Assembly (NCBI GenBank): GCA_020638955.1 | Contig: JACKHO010000007.1 | Location: 393,969-457,968 of the forward strand | Length of the DNA stretch: 64,000 nucleotides | Reading direction: 5' to 3' | Source: Planctomycetaceae bacterium | GTDB taxonomy: Bacteria > Planctomycetota > Planctomycetia > Planctomycetales > Planctomycetaceae | Shown: one piece after another, positions 17,863-27,097 of the stretch | Layout: each line of letters opens with the position of its first letter | Numbering within the stretch: the first letter of the stretch is position 1 | Program-made: the position numbers and the translations under genes | Notes under the pieces: generated by a model | Databases searched by the model: none | What the model was told of the DNA's origin: nothing | The model's input: the letters and a program-made list of their open reading frames with translations, nothing else

Positions 17863-18297
17863 ATGCTCTGTCGAAATTCACTCACCACAATGCTGTTGGT
17901 CGCAATCGCCTTGCTAAATGGCATGTCGACGAACAGTTTCGGCGCCGATCCTCAGAATTCTCACTCGCAGAGAGTCCGGGAACTACTGCAGGAGCGGCAC
18001 GACGTGCTGGCCCAGCGTGTGGAAATGCTGAATGCCCTGTCCAACGAAGGTGTGGTGTCGCCAATTGAAGTCACTAAGGCCCGCAACGAATTATTCGCGG
18101 CCAAACTGGAAATGGCAGAAAGTCGAGACGAGCGAATTGAGGTTCTCCGCGCACAAGTCGCGAATCTCAAGAAAATCGAAGAGTATTACAGCATTCTGAG
18201 AGAACGCGCCGTGGCAAACATGACAGATGTTCTCGAAGCAAAATCGAATCGACTCCGCGTGGAAATTGAACTGGAACGAGCATTGTCAAAGGAATGA
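17863..18297 (+). CDS. Small secreted coiled-coil protein
   Basis: From ATG 17863 (AGAGAGGG at 17846-17853 is a good ribosome binding site) the product is 144 residues. A signal peptide with core LTTMLLVAIALLNGM ends at about SFGA. The rest is almost entirely helical and charged, with heptad-like spacing: RVRELLQERHDVLAQRVEML and LFAAKLEMAESRDERIEVLR. The pattern resembles helical hairpins of outer-membrane-efflux (TolC-like) proteins, but the length is far too short for that. Probably a periplasmic or surface coiled coil of unknown role. It converges with the flagellar genes. Confidence 0.6.
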   Translation: MLCRNSLTTMLLVAIALLNGMSTNSFGADPQNSHSQRVRELLQERHDVLAQRVEMLNALSNEGVVSPIEVTKARNELFAAKLEMAESRDERIEVLRAQVANLKKIEEYYSILRERAVANMTDVLEAKSNRLRVEIELERALSKE

Positions 18298-18342
18298 TTG
18301 TATTTCTCACGCGACCAAGAATTCCTCGAGTTTGGTGAACAG

Positions 18343-20001
18343 TTACCGAAGAATCTGCGTTAGTTCCTGTAGCATTTCATTGGCAACCGTAATCGTCCGG
18401 GCGTTGGCAGAGAATCCGCGCTGGGCGATGATGAGCCGCGTGAACTCGGCTGCAATGTCGACGTTGGACTGCTCCAGTTGACCGCTGCGAATAGTTCCCC
18501 GTCCGCCAGACTGAGCAGATCCAAGTTGCACGTCACCACTGCTACGAGTGACCTGCAGGGTTCCATCACCGCGGTTTTCGAGGCCAGCGGGATTGCGGAA
18601 CGAGGCAATCGCTAATTGTGCCAGCGGAATGCGACGGCCATTTGTGGCCAGTCCGTCGATAATGCCGTTGCCGTCAACGCTCACTGAGTTGAGCGTACCC
18701 GGTGGGAAGCCGTCTTGCTCGGTGGCAATCGACGACTCACCGCTGATGGATTTTAATCCGTTGAGCGAACCGGGGGTGCCGAAAGAAATGGTGACAACCT
18801 GTGGATCAACCTGACCGACAAACTGAAACTCCAGTTCACCTGTCGCAGATCCCTGTATACCGGCGAAGCTGCCATCGGAGTTGAACGAAATGCCATTGAT
18901 TTCGCTGGTGAGGATGTCCCCCTCAGCGGAGTCCATGGTGGCGAGCATATTCCACGTCCCGTCAGCCTGTGGTTCGAATGCGAGTCCCACAACGTGTCCT
19001 TCGCCACGGTTGTCGAACACCTCAATACCGCCACGAATAATGTTGCCATCTTCGCCAGCGTTTTCGATGAAGAGCGGATTCGATACCACATCCAGTTGGC
19101 CAACATTTGTTGAGCCATTCGCTAGGTTCACAATCATCGGGACGGCCCCGGATTCGTCAGCGACGAGCCGCAGGAATCCGTCGGTGTCGATGGAAGCGGT
19201 TGTGCCCGGGAAGGAAGATGACAACGAACTCAGCAAGTCATCGACGGTGGTGGTCCCATCGACAGACAAACTCGTTGAAATTGCGTTGCCGTCGACGTCG
19301 GTCCCACTCATCTCAATGGAGTCACCGGCCTGGAACGGCGTCGTCACCCAGTCGAGGCTGTTCAGCAGCGACGCTCCTGTGGCAGGAACGGCACCATCGA
19401 GCAATGGATGACTCGTGGCGATTTCATGGTACTCAGCAGTTTTCGTCGAAGATGAGAGGTTCCCGCGAAGCACGGTCTCGGTGGTTTTGTTGCCCGGGAT
19501 GGATTCGCCAATTGGAATACGAATTTCGGTCGCACCAGGAATCTGGAACGCGGGATTAATTCCATCTGGCTCGCCCACGGTGCCGAAGCGTTGAATGCGG
19601 TAGCCGGTGGAAGCGTCAACCAGAATGCCGTTCTTGTCGATGCTGAACACGCCAGCCCGCGTGTAGAGCGGACCACGGCCTGTGTCCATCGTGAAGAATC
19701 CTTCACCTTCGAGGGCGAAGTCGAGTTGGCCGCCGGTGGTTTCCATATTCCCCTGGCGACCATCGAGGGAAATGGTAGCGACTTTGGCTCCGGTTCCAAT
19801 TTGCGAAGCGTTCGTCCCCCCGATTTGTCCCACTTCGCCACTCGTGGCTGACCGAATAGTTTCGTAGAAGACATCGGAGAAGTATGCGCGACGGGCCTTA
19901 AACGCCGTGGAGTTGATGTTCGCAATGTTGTTTCCGATGACTTCGATCATTTTCTGATGAACGGACAGTCCGGAAACGCCGGTGATGAGAGGATTGGCCA
20001 T
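18343..20001 (-). CDS. flgE: Flagellar hook protein FlgE
   Basis: From ATG 20001 the protein is 552 residues and begins MANPLITGVSGLSVHQ, the rod/hook axial consensus, continuing NNIANINSTAFKARRAYFSD. The C-terminus has the paired helix typical of hook and rod proteins (SNVDIAAEFTRLIIAQRGFS, then NEMLQELTQIL). The middle contains the FlgE beta domains (GRGPLYTRAGVFSIDKNG). It polymerises into the hook outside the outer membrane. The frame extends 20 codons upstream, but those are outside the family consensus. It is last in the minus-strand run after flgD. Confidence 0.95.
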   Translation of the reverse strand: MANPLITGVSGLSVHQKMIEVIGNNIANINSTAFKARRAYFSDVFYETIRSATSGEVGQIGGTNASQIGTGAKVATISLDGRQGNMETTGGQLDFALEGEGFFTMDTGRGPLYTRAGVFSIDKNGILVDASTGYRIQRFGTVGEPDGINPAFQIPGATEIRIPIGESIPGNKTTETVLRGNLSSSTKTAEYHEIATSHPLLDGAVPATGASLLNSLDWVTTPFQAGDSIEMSGTDVDGNAISTSLSVDGTTTVDDLLSSLSSSFPGTTASIDTDGFLRLVADESGAVPMIVNLANGSTNVGQLDVVSNPLFIENAGEDGNIIRGGIEVFDNRGEGHVVGLAFEPQADGTWNMLATMDSAEGDILTSEINGISFNSDGSFAGIQGSATGELEFQFVGQVDPQVVTISFGTPGSLNGLKSISGESSIATEQDGFPPGTLNSVSVDGNGIIDGLATNGRRIPLAQLAIASFRNPAGLENRGDGTLQVTRSSGDVQLGSAQSGGRGTIRSGQLEQSNVDIAAEFTRLIIAQRGFSANARTITVANEMLQELTQILR

Positions 20002-20100
20002 TTCGAAATTCCTTTTTCGAGAGACGTGTGAGACGGGGTGAGGTGGATGAAGTGGCGGCACACAGACAGGAATGTCTGTGCCACCAGCTGGGATGTACGA

Positions 20101-20484
20101 TTAAGGTGTGCCGATCGACGCGGAGTTCATTAGTGCAGCAACCTGATCCATGGTGATTGTCTGGCCGTTGACCGTCAGCACAATGCCACTGTCTTCGGCA
20201 CTAATCCGTTCGACGATGCCGGTTTCGGTGAGGCCATTGTTTGATTGGAATTCCACGGTCGATCCCAGCAGGTTCCGTCCGTTGCCGAGCATTTGCAGTT
20301 CGAAGAATTGATCAAACCTGGTGTTGAGTCGATCAATCCCTTCGACCATTGAGAACTGGGCCAACTGTGCAACCTGCTCCTGCTGATCCATCGGCTTGAG
20401 TGGATCCTGGTTCTGCAACTGTGCGACCAGCAAGTTGAGGTACTGGCCTTTGTCGACTCCGTTGACATTGGGTGCCGTGTTCAT
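20101..20484 (-). CDS. flgD: Flagellar hook-assembly scaffold FlgD
   Basis: The 127-residue product carries the FlgD N-terminal signature YLNLLVAQLQNQDPLKPMD followed by FSMVEGIDRLNTRFDQ, the export and cap segment. It is short: many FlgD proteins exceed 200 residues and have a C-terminal Ig-like/tudor domain, of which only a reduced beta stretch (NNGLTETGIVERIS) is present. FlgD caps the growing hook so FlgE can assemble. It sits about 100 bp upstream of flgE and 37 bp downstream of fliK, in the usual hook order. Confidence 0.92.
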   Translation of the reverse strand: MNTAPNVNGVDKGQYLNLLVAQLQNQDPLKPMDQQEQVAQLAQFSMVEGIDRLNTRFDQFFELQMLGNGRNLLGSTVEFQSNNGLTETGIVERISAEDSGIVLTVNGQTITMDQVAALMNSASIGTP

Positions 20485-20521
20485 GTTCTGTATTCCTTTA
20501 CAGTAACCGGAAGTGTTTTCT

Positions 20522-21871
20522 TCAGGCGACGAAACTCATGTCGTCGGTCTTCTTCTGTTGTTCCGTCAACGCACCACGCGGTACGCGCGGCGTGTTGAGC
20601 CATTCGTCCGGCACGTCCTGAGTGCTGCGCTCCGACCCGGAGTAAGAAATGTCAACCGACTCGCGTTCGAATCCTTGTTGGACGAGCCGTTCCATTAACT
20701 GGTCATGCTCCCCACGCAATGACGAAGCGATGTCGATTGAATGGGTACGCAGTTCAATATTGAGTTTCGACCGCTGCCGTGAAATGCGGACGAACACATC
20801 ACCCACTGCCGGCGGCGAAAGTCGGAGCACGACGGACTGCATGTCTCCCGACTTCGTTTCCTGAGCCAGGGTGAAAATACGACCTGACATATTTGCACGG
20901 GCGACATCCTCGGACCGGGTGGCGACAATTTCATTAGACGTCATTGGAAATTCAGCAGATGTTTGACTGACCGAAATGTCGTTGTTTTCCACGCCACTGG
21001 ACGCTTCGCTGTGCGGCAATTTGAGTTCCCCAGTTCTGGGAGCGGATTCAATTGCCTCACGTTGTGCTGGCTCTGGTCGTGCAGCAGCAACATCTACCGG
21101 CGTGTTCATCATGAATTCGACGTGGTCGGTAGGACGCATTGACGATCCCGAATTGCCATCAGCAACCCTGGTCGCGGTTGCAGCTGCGGCACGCGCGGAA
21201 TTGACCGGTGATTCGCTGCCATCAGATTCCGATGCTGCCGCAGAATGCGAGACGTCTTCTACGGATTCTTCTGGGCCCGATTCCGTCGACTTCGGCGGGA
21301 TGTTTGGTGTGCTCATCTGAGCGTTCGCAGCCAGCGCGACTGTGGCGGCAACCTTGTCACCTATCCCGTCTGCATCGACTTCGCGGGACGCTTGCCCCGA
21401 CGTTTGTTCCAAATCCAATTGTGACGAAGCCTCATATGAAACTTCACTCGTGGTGAGTGGAATGTCCTGTACAGCCCGCTGGAATCCCCCATCAGATAAA
21501 GGCATTGTCATGCCATGAAGGGAAGTCGCTGCCTGCAGCGTAGGAAGAGGTGAAACTCCCGACTCTGTAATCCGATTCACTTCGACTTGCGGTCTCGGAA
21601 CATCAAGTGGCGTCATCGGCACATTCATAAGTGCAACAGCAAATTCGGCGTCCTCATCGCCTTCGAGCAGCTCGTTGTTCGATGTTTCCGAATTTGAGTT
21701 GACCTGCTCCAGTGGCAATTCCGTTTGCGGAACGGTGGGATTCAGTAATTTCCATAGTTCCGCACGGAAATCGATCCCCGCGTTCTCGACGGCTTCCGAA
21801 TCTCCCGCAGGAGATTCCGACGTCGACGCAGTGATTGGCAGCACGTTCGCTGGTGAGGAAGCAATGAACAC
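20522..21871 (-). CDS. fliK: Flagellar hook-length control protein FliK
   Basis: The 449-residue product has a long low-complexity acidic, Ser-rich N-terminal region and a conserved C-terminal domain of the Flg_hook type (residues ~330-430), recognisable by LRLSPPAVGDVFVRISRQR and LRGEHDQLMERLVQQGFERE. FliK measures hook length and switches export specificity. The start codon appears to be GTG at 21871. Gene order fliK-flgD-flgE is the classical one. Confidence 0.88.
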   Translation of the reverse strand: MFIASSPANVLPITASTSESPAGDSEAVENAGIDFRAELWKLLNPTVPQTELPLEQVNSNSETSNNELLEGDEDAEFAVALMNVPMTPLDVPRPQVEVNRITESGVSPLPTLQAATSLHGMTMPLSDGGFQRAVQDIPLTTSEVSYEASSQLDLEQTSGQASREVDADGIGDKVAATVALAANAQMSTPNIPPKSTESGPEESVEDVSHSAAASESDGSESPVNSARAAAATATRVADGNSGSSMRPTDHVEFMMNTPVDVAAARPEPAQREAIESAPRTGELKLPHSEASSGVENNDISVSQTSAEFPMTSNEIVATRSEDVARANMSGRIFTLAQETKSGDMQSVVLRLSPPAVGDVFVRISRQRSKLNIELRTHSIDIASSLRGEHDQLMERLVQQGFERESVDISYSGSERSTQDVPDEWLNTPRVPRGALTEQQKKTDDMSFVA

Positions 21872-22064
21872 GTGGCGGTTCCATGGGGACAGAGGACACC
21901 ACAGGTTCTCCTTGCAACTGACGTACCAGTAGCTGGAATATGCATGTGCTTAACGCACAGCGCGAGCGTATTACCTCGCACTGCGCATTCTTTAGGTCGA
22001 AAACGCGTTGCGAAGCTGAATGCGGAGCCGGAAAATCTTTCCGGTTCGAGGAGAAGTTTGCCGA

Positions 22065-23051
22065 CTAGCCCACGTGCCCGAGTCGACGGTATTCCGCAAG
22101 TTTGTTCCTCAATGTTCTGGATGTGATACCCAAGGTGCGGGCGGTCTCAGTTCGGTTGCCGTGCAGCGATTCGAGTCGTTTGAGAATGACGCGTCGTTCG
22201 ATTTCACTCAGTGAGAGGGAAGTGCTTCCGATGGACGGTTCGTCCTCATCATCAAATCGAGCGAGCCGTGGGAAAGTACCCGGCAACTCCAGTTTTGTGA
22301 CGACCCTGGAGTCGGTCAGCAGGCAGGCGCGAAGCAGCACATTCCGCAGTTCGCGAATGTTGCCTGGCCAGTCGTGTTCCTGACATATCTTGATCACCAA
22401 ATCGGAAACGCCCTCGATTTGGGATAATGCATCGCGGTTGAATCGGGTGAGAAAATGGTTGATGAGTAGCGGGATGTCGTCCAACCGCTCACGCAAGGGT
22501 GGATTGTGCAGCGTCAGTGAACTAATTCGATGATACAAGTCTTCTCGAAACCGCCCAGCCACAATTTCGGACTTCAATTTACGGTTAGTCGCCACGATAA
22601 CCCGTGCACCAAGTTTCAGGATCTTGCCATCACCCACGCGTTGAAAGTCACCTTCTTCGAGCACGCGGAGGAGTTTTGCCTGCGTTGGCAGCGGCAACTC
22701 CCCGAACTCGTCGAGGAAGACAGTTCCGCCTGCGGCCAGTTCGAAACATCCCTGCCGCTGTGCGACAGCTCCAGTGAACGCTCCGGTGGAGTGGCCGAAG
22801 AGTTCGCTTTCGACCAGTGTTTCCGTCAGCGCGGCACAGTTGACTGTCACCATCGGTCCAGCAGCGAACGGACTGTGCTGATGGACATAGTTCGCCAGCA
22901 CTTCCTTGCCGGTTCCACTCTCACCGGTGATGAGAATCGTGGCTGATGACGCGGCAAACCGCCGTGTCATGTCGAGCAACTCCAACACACGCGGCGAACA
23001 GGTCACGAGATCTTCGGTTCCAGACTGATTCCGGACCGCTTGTTTTATCAT
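22065..23051 (-). CDS. Sigma-54-dependent activator, receiver-less (FlrC/FlbD-like)
   Basis: The 328-residue product is an AAA+ bacterial enhancer-binding protein. Walker A GESGTGKE is at residues 43-50, the sigma-54 contact loop GAFTGA at 90-95, and Walker B shows as VFLDEFGELP. A C-terminal Fis-type helix-turn-helix lies at ~299-323 (GNRTETARTLGITSRTLRNK). There is no N-terminal receiver or sensor domain: the protein starts only ~20 residues before the AAA+ core. Its place directly upstream of fliK suggests it drives flagellar middle/late genes with sigma-54, as FlrC/FlbD do elsewhere. No sensor kinase is in the window. Confidence 0.88.
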   Translation of the reverse strand: MIKQAVRNQSGTEDLVTCSPRVLELLDMTRRFAASSATILITGESGTGKEVLANYVHQHSPFAAGPMVTVNCAALTETLVESELFGHSTGAFTGAVAQRQGCFELAAGGTVFLDEFGELPLPTQAKLLRVLEEGDFQRVGDGKILKLGARVIVATNRKLKSEIVAGRFREDLYHRISSLTLHNPPLRERLDDIPLLINHFLTRFNRDALSQIEGVSDLVIKICQEHDWPGNIRELRNVLLRACLLTDSRVVTKLELPGTFPRLARFDDEDEPSIGSTSLSLSEIERRVILKRLESLHGNRTETARTLGITSRTLRNKLAEYRRLGHVG

Positions 23052-23120
23052 TTCGATGTCCCCCCAATTTCTGCCATCAATACGTCAATCGCGAGCATTT
23101 CCCCCAACATGGTGGGTTAC

Positions 23121-23504
23121 TCACGTTTGGATGCCCTCTCGGTACGCCTGAATTCCTTTCTGTTTCACCTGAACCTGCTGCACCTGCTCATAGCGCTTGC
23201 CACGTTGCTGCACGAGTTCATCAGTCAGTTCTAACAGTGCTTGCTGCAGTTGTGCCAGAACCTCGCGCGTCTGCTGGTACTGTCCATTCTCGGAGGCCTT
23301 CAGTTGCCTGGCCAGTTCCGGTATCAGCAGGCACTCTGTTGACGTCGCCGCAACTTCTGCCGTGAACTTGTTGAGTTCCGCAAACGCACCGGGTGCCTGC
23401 TTCTGAAACAGTTCTCGAAGTCGCGCGATTTGCTGGAGCCGATTCTCAGCGAACAATCGGATTTCCGTTAGTCGCTCCGTCAAATCATTGCTTGAAGTCT
23501 TCAT
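23121..23504 (-). CDS. Small helical protein of the flagellar cluster
   Basis: The 127-residue product is nearly all helix and rich in Gln and Leu, with heptad patterns (RLRELFQKQAPGAFAELNKF; LAQLQQALLELTDELVQQRG). The size, acidic helical character and place beside fliK/flgM/fliC recall an FlgN-type export chaperone, but I see no diagnostic motif, so this is a guess. Its start overlaps the end of the upstream TPR gene by 20 bp, which argues that they form one operon. Confidence 0.6.
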   Translation of the reverse strand: MKTSSNDLTERLTEIRLFAENRLQQIARLRELFQKQAPGAFAELNKFTAEVAATSTECLLIPELARQLKASENGQYQQTREVLAQLQQALLELTDELVQQRGKRYEQVQQVQVKQKGIQAYREGIQT

Positions 23505-24336
23505 TTGCCGTCTCCGTCCGTTGATTCATGCCCGCCTGTAACTGCTGGCTACGTGCCGTGAGTTCGTTTCGTTCCCGCAAATGATCGAGCCACCACTTGG
23601 CGAGTTCACGTGTCCAGTCGGAGTCCGGACGACCAACGATTTCACGGTAAAGCCGCGCGGCCTCCTTGTATTCTCCTATCCCACGGTGGCAGCAGGCGGT
23701 CAAGTACCGCCGCCAAATGATGTCGTCTGGCGAGAGTGACTCTTCCTTGAGCTGCTGCAGAACCTGTAGGCACTCCGCATGCTGGCCCGTCGCGAACAAA
23801 CTCGAAGCAAGTGAGATACGATCGATTTCCCCATTGATTGAACTGTCGTTGAGAACATCGTTTGGCAAAACTGCATCTGGCGAAGAAGTTCCAATCACCA
23901 TGTCTTGCGGTGGAGACTTCTCGGTCTCTGAGGGCGGTATTTCATTCTTGGGCGGCTGATCCAAATACTGCTCCAACGGCATCGGAACGGGTGGAATTAG
24001 TGTGGGCTGAGGCGTTGGTCGTTCGACGGGGGGTGAAAGTGGAGCCGCTGGTAATTCTGGAACAGATGGTTCGGGTGCACGGACTTTCATGGCTTCAACA
24101 CGCTGTCGCAACTGCTGCATTTGCATTTGCAGTTCCTGCAGCTTGGCACGCTTTCGTTCGAGGACCTGAGTTCCCTCTGTGGTGTCGTCGTTCAATGTGG
24201 GAAGTGCCGCAGGTGTGGGTAATGTGGGTGCTGGGATGTCGTCGGCCAAGGTGGTGATGTGCATGACGACCATCAACATGCCAATTCTACCGCCGACTTC
24301 CATCATGCGTCTGACTGTCCGTTGGATATCAACCAT
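23485..24336 (-). CDS. Secreted TPR protein of the flagellar cluster
   Basis: The 283-residue product has an N-terminal hydrophobic segment (GGRIGMLMVVMHITTLA), then a coiled coil (ERKRAKLQELQMQMQQLRQR, ~60-80), a Pro-rich linker (~90-150) and a TPR-like region (~180-260: LFATGQHAECLQVLQQLKEE, GEYKEAARLYREIVG). It ends with charged residues. It lies between the 742-codon TPR gene (11-bp gap) and the small helical gene (20-bp overlap) and is probably co-expressed with both. Periplasmic assembly of the flagellum or a cell-envelope role is possible; nothing in the sequence decides it. Confidence 0.65.
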   Translation of the reverse strand: MVDIQRTVRRMMEVGGRIGMLMVVMHITTLADDIPAPTLPTPAALPTLNDDTTEGTQVLERKRAKLQELQMQMQQLRQRVEAMKVRAPEPSVPELPAAPLSPPVERPTPQPTLIPPVPMPLEQYLDQPPKNEIPPSETEKSPPQDMVIGTSSPDAVLPNDVLNDSSINGEIDRISLASSLFATGQHAECLQVLQQLKEESLSPDDIIWRRYLTACCHRGIGEYKEAARLYREIVGRPDSDWTRELAKWWLDHLRERNELTARSQQLQAGMNQRTETANEDFKQ

Positions 24337-24347
24337 TTGTCATCGCC

Positions 24348-26567
24348 TTATTGAATGGGGGCGGACTCGCCCGGTTGTGTCTGCGGTGAGAGGCCGACGA
24401 AGCAGCGAATTGCTTCGCTGTGACGACCATTGCTCTGGTAACAATGTCCCAGCGTCTTCAGGAGTTCGCGTCGAAACTCGGGCGAGGCCTGTTCTGCGGA
24501 GAGAAGTTCTTCGCAAACGCGAATGGCTTCCTCAAGTTTCCCGGCGCGCTGCAGCAGTCGAGCCTCGTCCAGTTTTTTCTGCAACGCTGTGTCGCTATCG
24601 CTACCCGAAGATTCAAAAGCGAGGAGCGAAGCGATGTCGCCGACTGTTTCGCGGACCAGTTTGTGCAGTCCCGGACCAGTGCTTCTGATGTCGACGTTTT
24701 CCGCCAGTTCACGACATTCTGCAATCATGCCGAGTTCACGATAGGCGCGAATTTGAAGCAAATCCCACGTGCCGCCAAACATCGATTCCTGATGCACGTT
24801 CGTCACAGCGGTCAACAGATTGCGGCCCATGTATTCCCGTTCCGAAGGTTGACTGGCGTTGAATCGAATTAACGCCATGAGGAACGCCGCCTGATCATCA
24901 ACCGGGGGAAGCTTGATGGCCTCTTGCGCTTCCCAGAGTACGCGACTGGCAGACGTGTATTCGTCCTGGAGAAGGTACGCGGTCGAAAGGAGTAGGGCGG
25001 CGCGACCTCGCAATTCATCCCGTCCAATGCTCATGCTACGCGTCAACTGCGGAATTGCCTTGTCGGGTTGATTGTCTTCCAGAAGAATGTTCCCGGCAAA
25101 CAAGTAGGCAGCCGCAACATAGATTTCGCCATCCATTTGGTCGGCAGCGTGCAACATGGCTTCGAGCGCTTCATCCCGGCGATTTGCGAGCAAGTAACAC
25201 TTACCGAGATTAAGCCACGTCACGGTTGCCTCGGTTCCGGAAACTCCGCGACTGACAATTTGCCGCAGCGGCTGAATGGCCTGATCGTATTCCCCTTGCA
25301 CAACCGCACGGCGGGCGAGATCGGTCAGCAATGTGGGGAGGACAGAAGTATCGGAGGCTTGTGTCAGTGCATATTGCAGATAACGCGTTCCACGTCGTCG
25401 GTATGCGAACTGCAACGTGTCGGAGATTTGCCCCTCGACGCCGCCGAAGAATTCGCGCGTACTCATCAGTTGAAGAGTAAGTCCGTCGTGCGTCCATTCC
25501 ACGTCGAACGGCAGTAGAACTCCATCAAGCAGTGTGTCGAGCGACAGCTCAGGGGAGTCAAGACTGGTGGTATGTCCGCGTAGCCGGTGACGCGCTTCGT
25601 CAGTGATCCGAACGGTCCAGCCCATTTCACGTCCGATTTGTTCCATCAAGTCTTCCGTGGGCCAGCCGGGGCATTGGACAACGGCCACTACCTGATGTGG
25701 CCTGGTACCAATTTGTCGTTGCCGACTCATTGCGAATTCACGCGGCGGCTCCGGCGGGGGATTGGTTCCTCCGGCGTCCCATTGGTCTAGAATGTGTTCC
25801 GGTTTCAACATGACATGCGGCGCGTGCAGTGTTTTCAGGTCGAGAATACTCTTGGGGCTCACAGCTTCTTCACGTGTCCCCAGCATGGCGGTTGCGAGAG
25901 CCACACTTCGTTCGCCCCGCAACTCTTTGGACAAGGAACGCCCATGTTTCATGAGCTGGTTCAACAGCATTGAGGCGGCAAGCGATGACTCGTCTCGCTC
26001 TTGAAACTGAGCGGCCAGACGCAGAATGAGACACGCACGCTGCGTGATATCGTCGGTGCGTTGAAATGCTTCCTGATACGCCCACTGGCAGCGAGTCGAA
26101 TCGCCAGAGAGTTCATGTGCCAGTCCCGCGATAAGAAACGCCCGTGCCGATAACCGCATTTGCTGGGGATGCTCTCGCGCGTCATCAATGAGCGAATCGA
26201 TTTCGACGGCCGCCGCGGCGACGTCACCTTCCACTAGCAGTGTCTCAGCAGCATTGAGTCGCTCGGCGACTGACCGCAGGCTGGAGCTCTCACTGCTCAC
26301 CATGAAGTCATTGAGGGCCACCGTTTCTGCATCGATCTGAACAGAATCCGGTTCGAATACCGGCGCGGGGGGGAGATCTGTAGCTGACATAGGGGGCAAT
26401 TCAGGCGATGTGGCCAACTCCTCGTCCGACGATTCCGTCTGCTGGCTGTTCAAGATGAGTGCCCCCAGCGTCACCAGCGCGCAAAGCAGCGCGATCCCCA
26501 TCACCCATAACAAGGGAGCGAGGAACAACTTGGCTGGTGCGGGATTTGGGACTGGTGGTCGAGTCAT
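24348..26567 (-). CDS. Membrane-anchored TPR protein with an STN-like segment
   Basis: The product is about 740 residues: GTG 26576 and ATG 26567 are both possible starts, neither with a clear ribosome binding site. One TM helix (APLLWVMGIALLCALVTLGA) anchors it; the rest is extracytoplasmic. TPR-like pairs run from ~110 to 230 and ~400 to 730 (YDQAIQPLRQIVSRG; GKLEEAIRVCEELLSAEQ). Residues ~308-372 (DLMEQIGREMGWTVRI, LSLDTLLDGVLLPFDVEW) follow the secretin/TonB short N-terminal (STN) pattern. It heads the minus-strand run and diverges from flgM. A role in assembling the flagellum or a secretin is inference. Confidence 0.7.
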   Translation of the reverse strand: MTRPPVPNPAPAKLFLAPLLWVMGIALLCALVTLGALILNSQQTESSDEELATSPELPPMSATDLPPAPVFEPDSVQIDAETVALNDFMVSSESSSLRSVAERLNAAETLLVEGDVAAAAVEIDSLIDDAREHPQQMRLSARAFLIAGLAHELSGDSTRCQWAYQEAFQRTDDITQRACLILRLAAQFQERDESSLAASMLLNQLMKHGRSLSKELRGERSVALATAMLGTREEAVSPKSILDLKTLHAPHVMLKPEHILDQWDAGGTNPPPEPPREFAMSRQRQIGTRPHQVVAVVQCPGWPTEDLMEQIGREMGWTVRITDEARHRLRGHTTSLDSPELSLDTLLDGVLLPFDVEWTHDGLTLQLMSTREFFGGVEGQISDTLQFAYRRRGTRYLQYALTQASDTSVLPTLLTDLARRAVVQGEYDQAIQPLRQIVSRGVSGTEATVTWLNLGKCYLLANRRDEALEAMLHAADQMDGEIYVAAAYLFAGNILLEDNQPDKAIPQLTRSMSIGRDELRGRAALLLSTAYLLQDEYTSASRVLWEAQEAIKLPPVDDQAAFLMALIRFNASQPSEREYMGRNLLTAVTNVHQESMFGGTWDLLQIRAYRELGMIAECRELAENVDIRSTGPGLHKLVRETVGDIASLLAFESSGSDSDTALQKKLDEARLLQRAGKLEEAIRVCEELLSAEQASPEFRRELLKTLGHCYQSNGRHSEAIRCFVGLSPQTQPGESAPIQ

Positions 26568-26743
26568 ACGATTCACACAGCGAACACATGAAATGTCGCA
26601 GTAGTCAACCTGTTCGACACAACCCGCAGAGTCCCCCTAACCGAAATTCTGGCTTTTTGCTCAATCGTGTCGGAATCAGGGCAAGCCCTCACGCTGCGCT
26701 TCGATGAATGTCCTGAACTTGGTGTTCGCAAGAGGACAGACAC

Positions 26744-27022
26744 ATGAAGATCAATCATAGCTCTCACCAACTCCCGCAACCGAAGTTGGCCAGCAGTCGG
26801 GACAGTGCCCCGACCGGTCGATCCAGCGGCGCTGGGGAAGCGGGACGCGCGAACGAATCGACTTCTAATGTGTATGCCGACTTGCTGGCGGGTGTCAGGG
26901 AAGACCAACTCGTGCGACCAACTCGAGTCGCCGAGGCCAAGGACAAACTGCAATCGGGCGCGCTCAACACGCGGGCGGTTGCAGATGAAGCGGCAGCAGC
27001 CCTGCTGAGAGAGTTTTCCTGA
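26744..27022 (+). CDS. flgM: Anti-sigma-28 factor FlgM
   Basis: The 92-residue product has a disordered Ser/Pro/Gly-rich N-terminus and a FlgM-like C-terminal helix region: VRPTRVAEAKDKLQSGAL and NTRAVADEAAAALLREF. FlgM holds back sigma-28 until the hook is complete and is then exported. It lies just before the flagellin gene, which fits regulation of late genes. No sigma-28 gene lies in the window. The family is recognised from the short C-terminal pattern and from context. Confidence 0.78.
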   Translation: MKINHSSHQLPQPKLASSRDSAPTGRSSGAGEAGRANESTSNVYADLLAGVREDQLVRPTRVAEAKDKLQSGALNTRAVADEAAAALLREFS

Positions 27023-27030
27023 CCCCGGTG

Positions 27031-27067
27031 AGGTGAACCGAACTAACCCACTCCCTCCGGTTCACTT
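27031..27067. promoter_or_regulatory. Inverted repeat between flgM and fliC
   Basis: AGGTGAACCG (27031-27040) and CGGTTCACTT (27058-27067) pair over 9 of 10 bases around a 17-base loop. It lies in the short leader between flgM and the flagellin gene, which is also the flagellin 5' region. It may be a weak terminator or a regulatory hairpin in the fliC leader. Confidence 0.4.
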
Positions 27068-27097
27068 CGCAGCCAACTACAGAAAGAAGGTTTCGTC

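Noticed and set aside
23100..23120. TGGTGGGTTAC near the end of the small helical gene
   Set aside because: It matches part of the 140-bp elements, but no ends or further similarity are present.
26577..27097. Sigma-54 or sigma-28 promoters before flgM and fliC
   Set aside because: No GG-N10-GC pair with good context and no TAAA-N15-GCCGATAA match were convincing.
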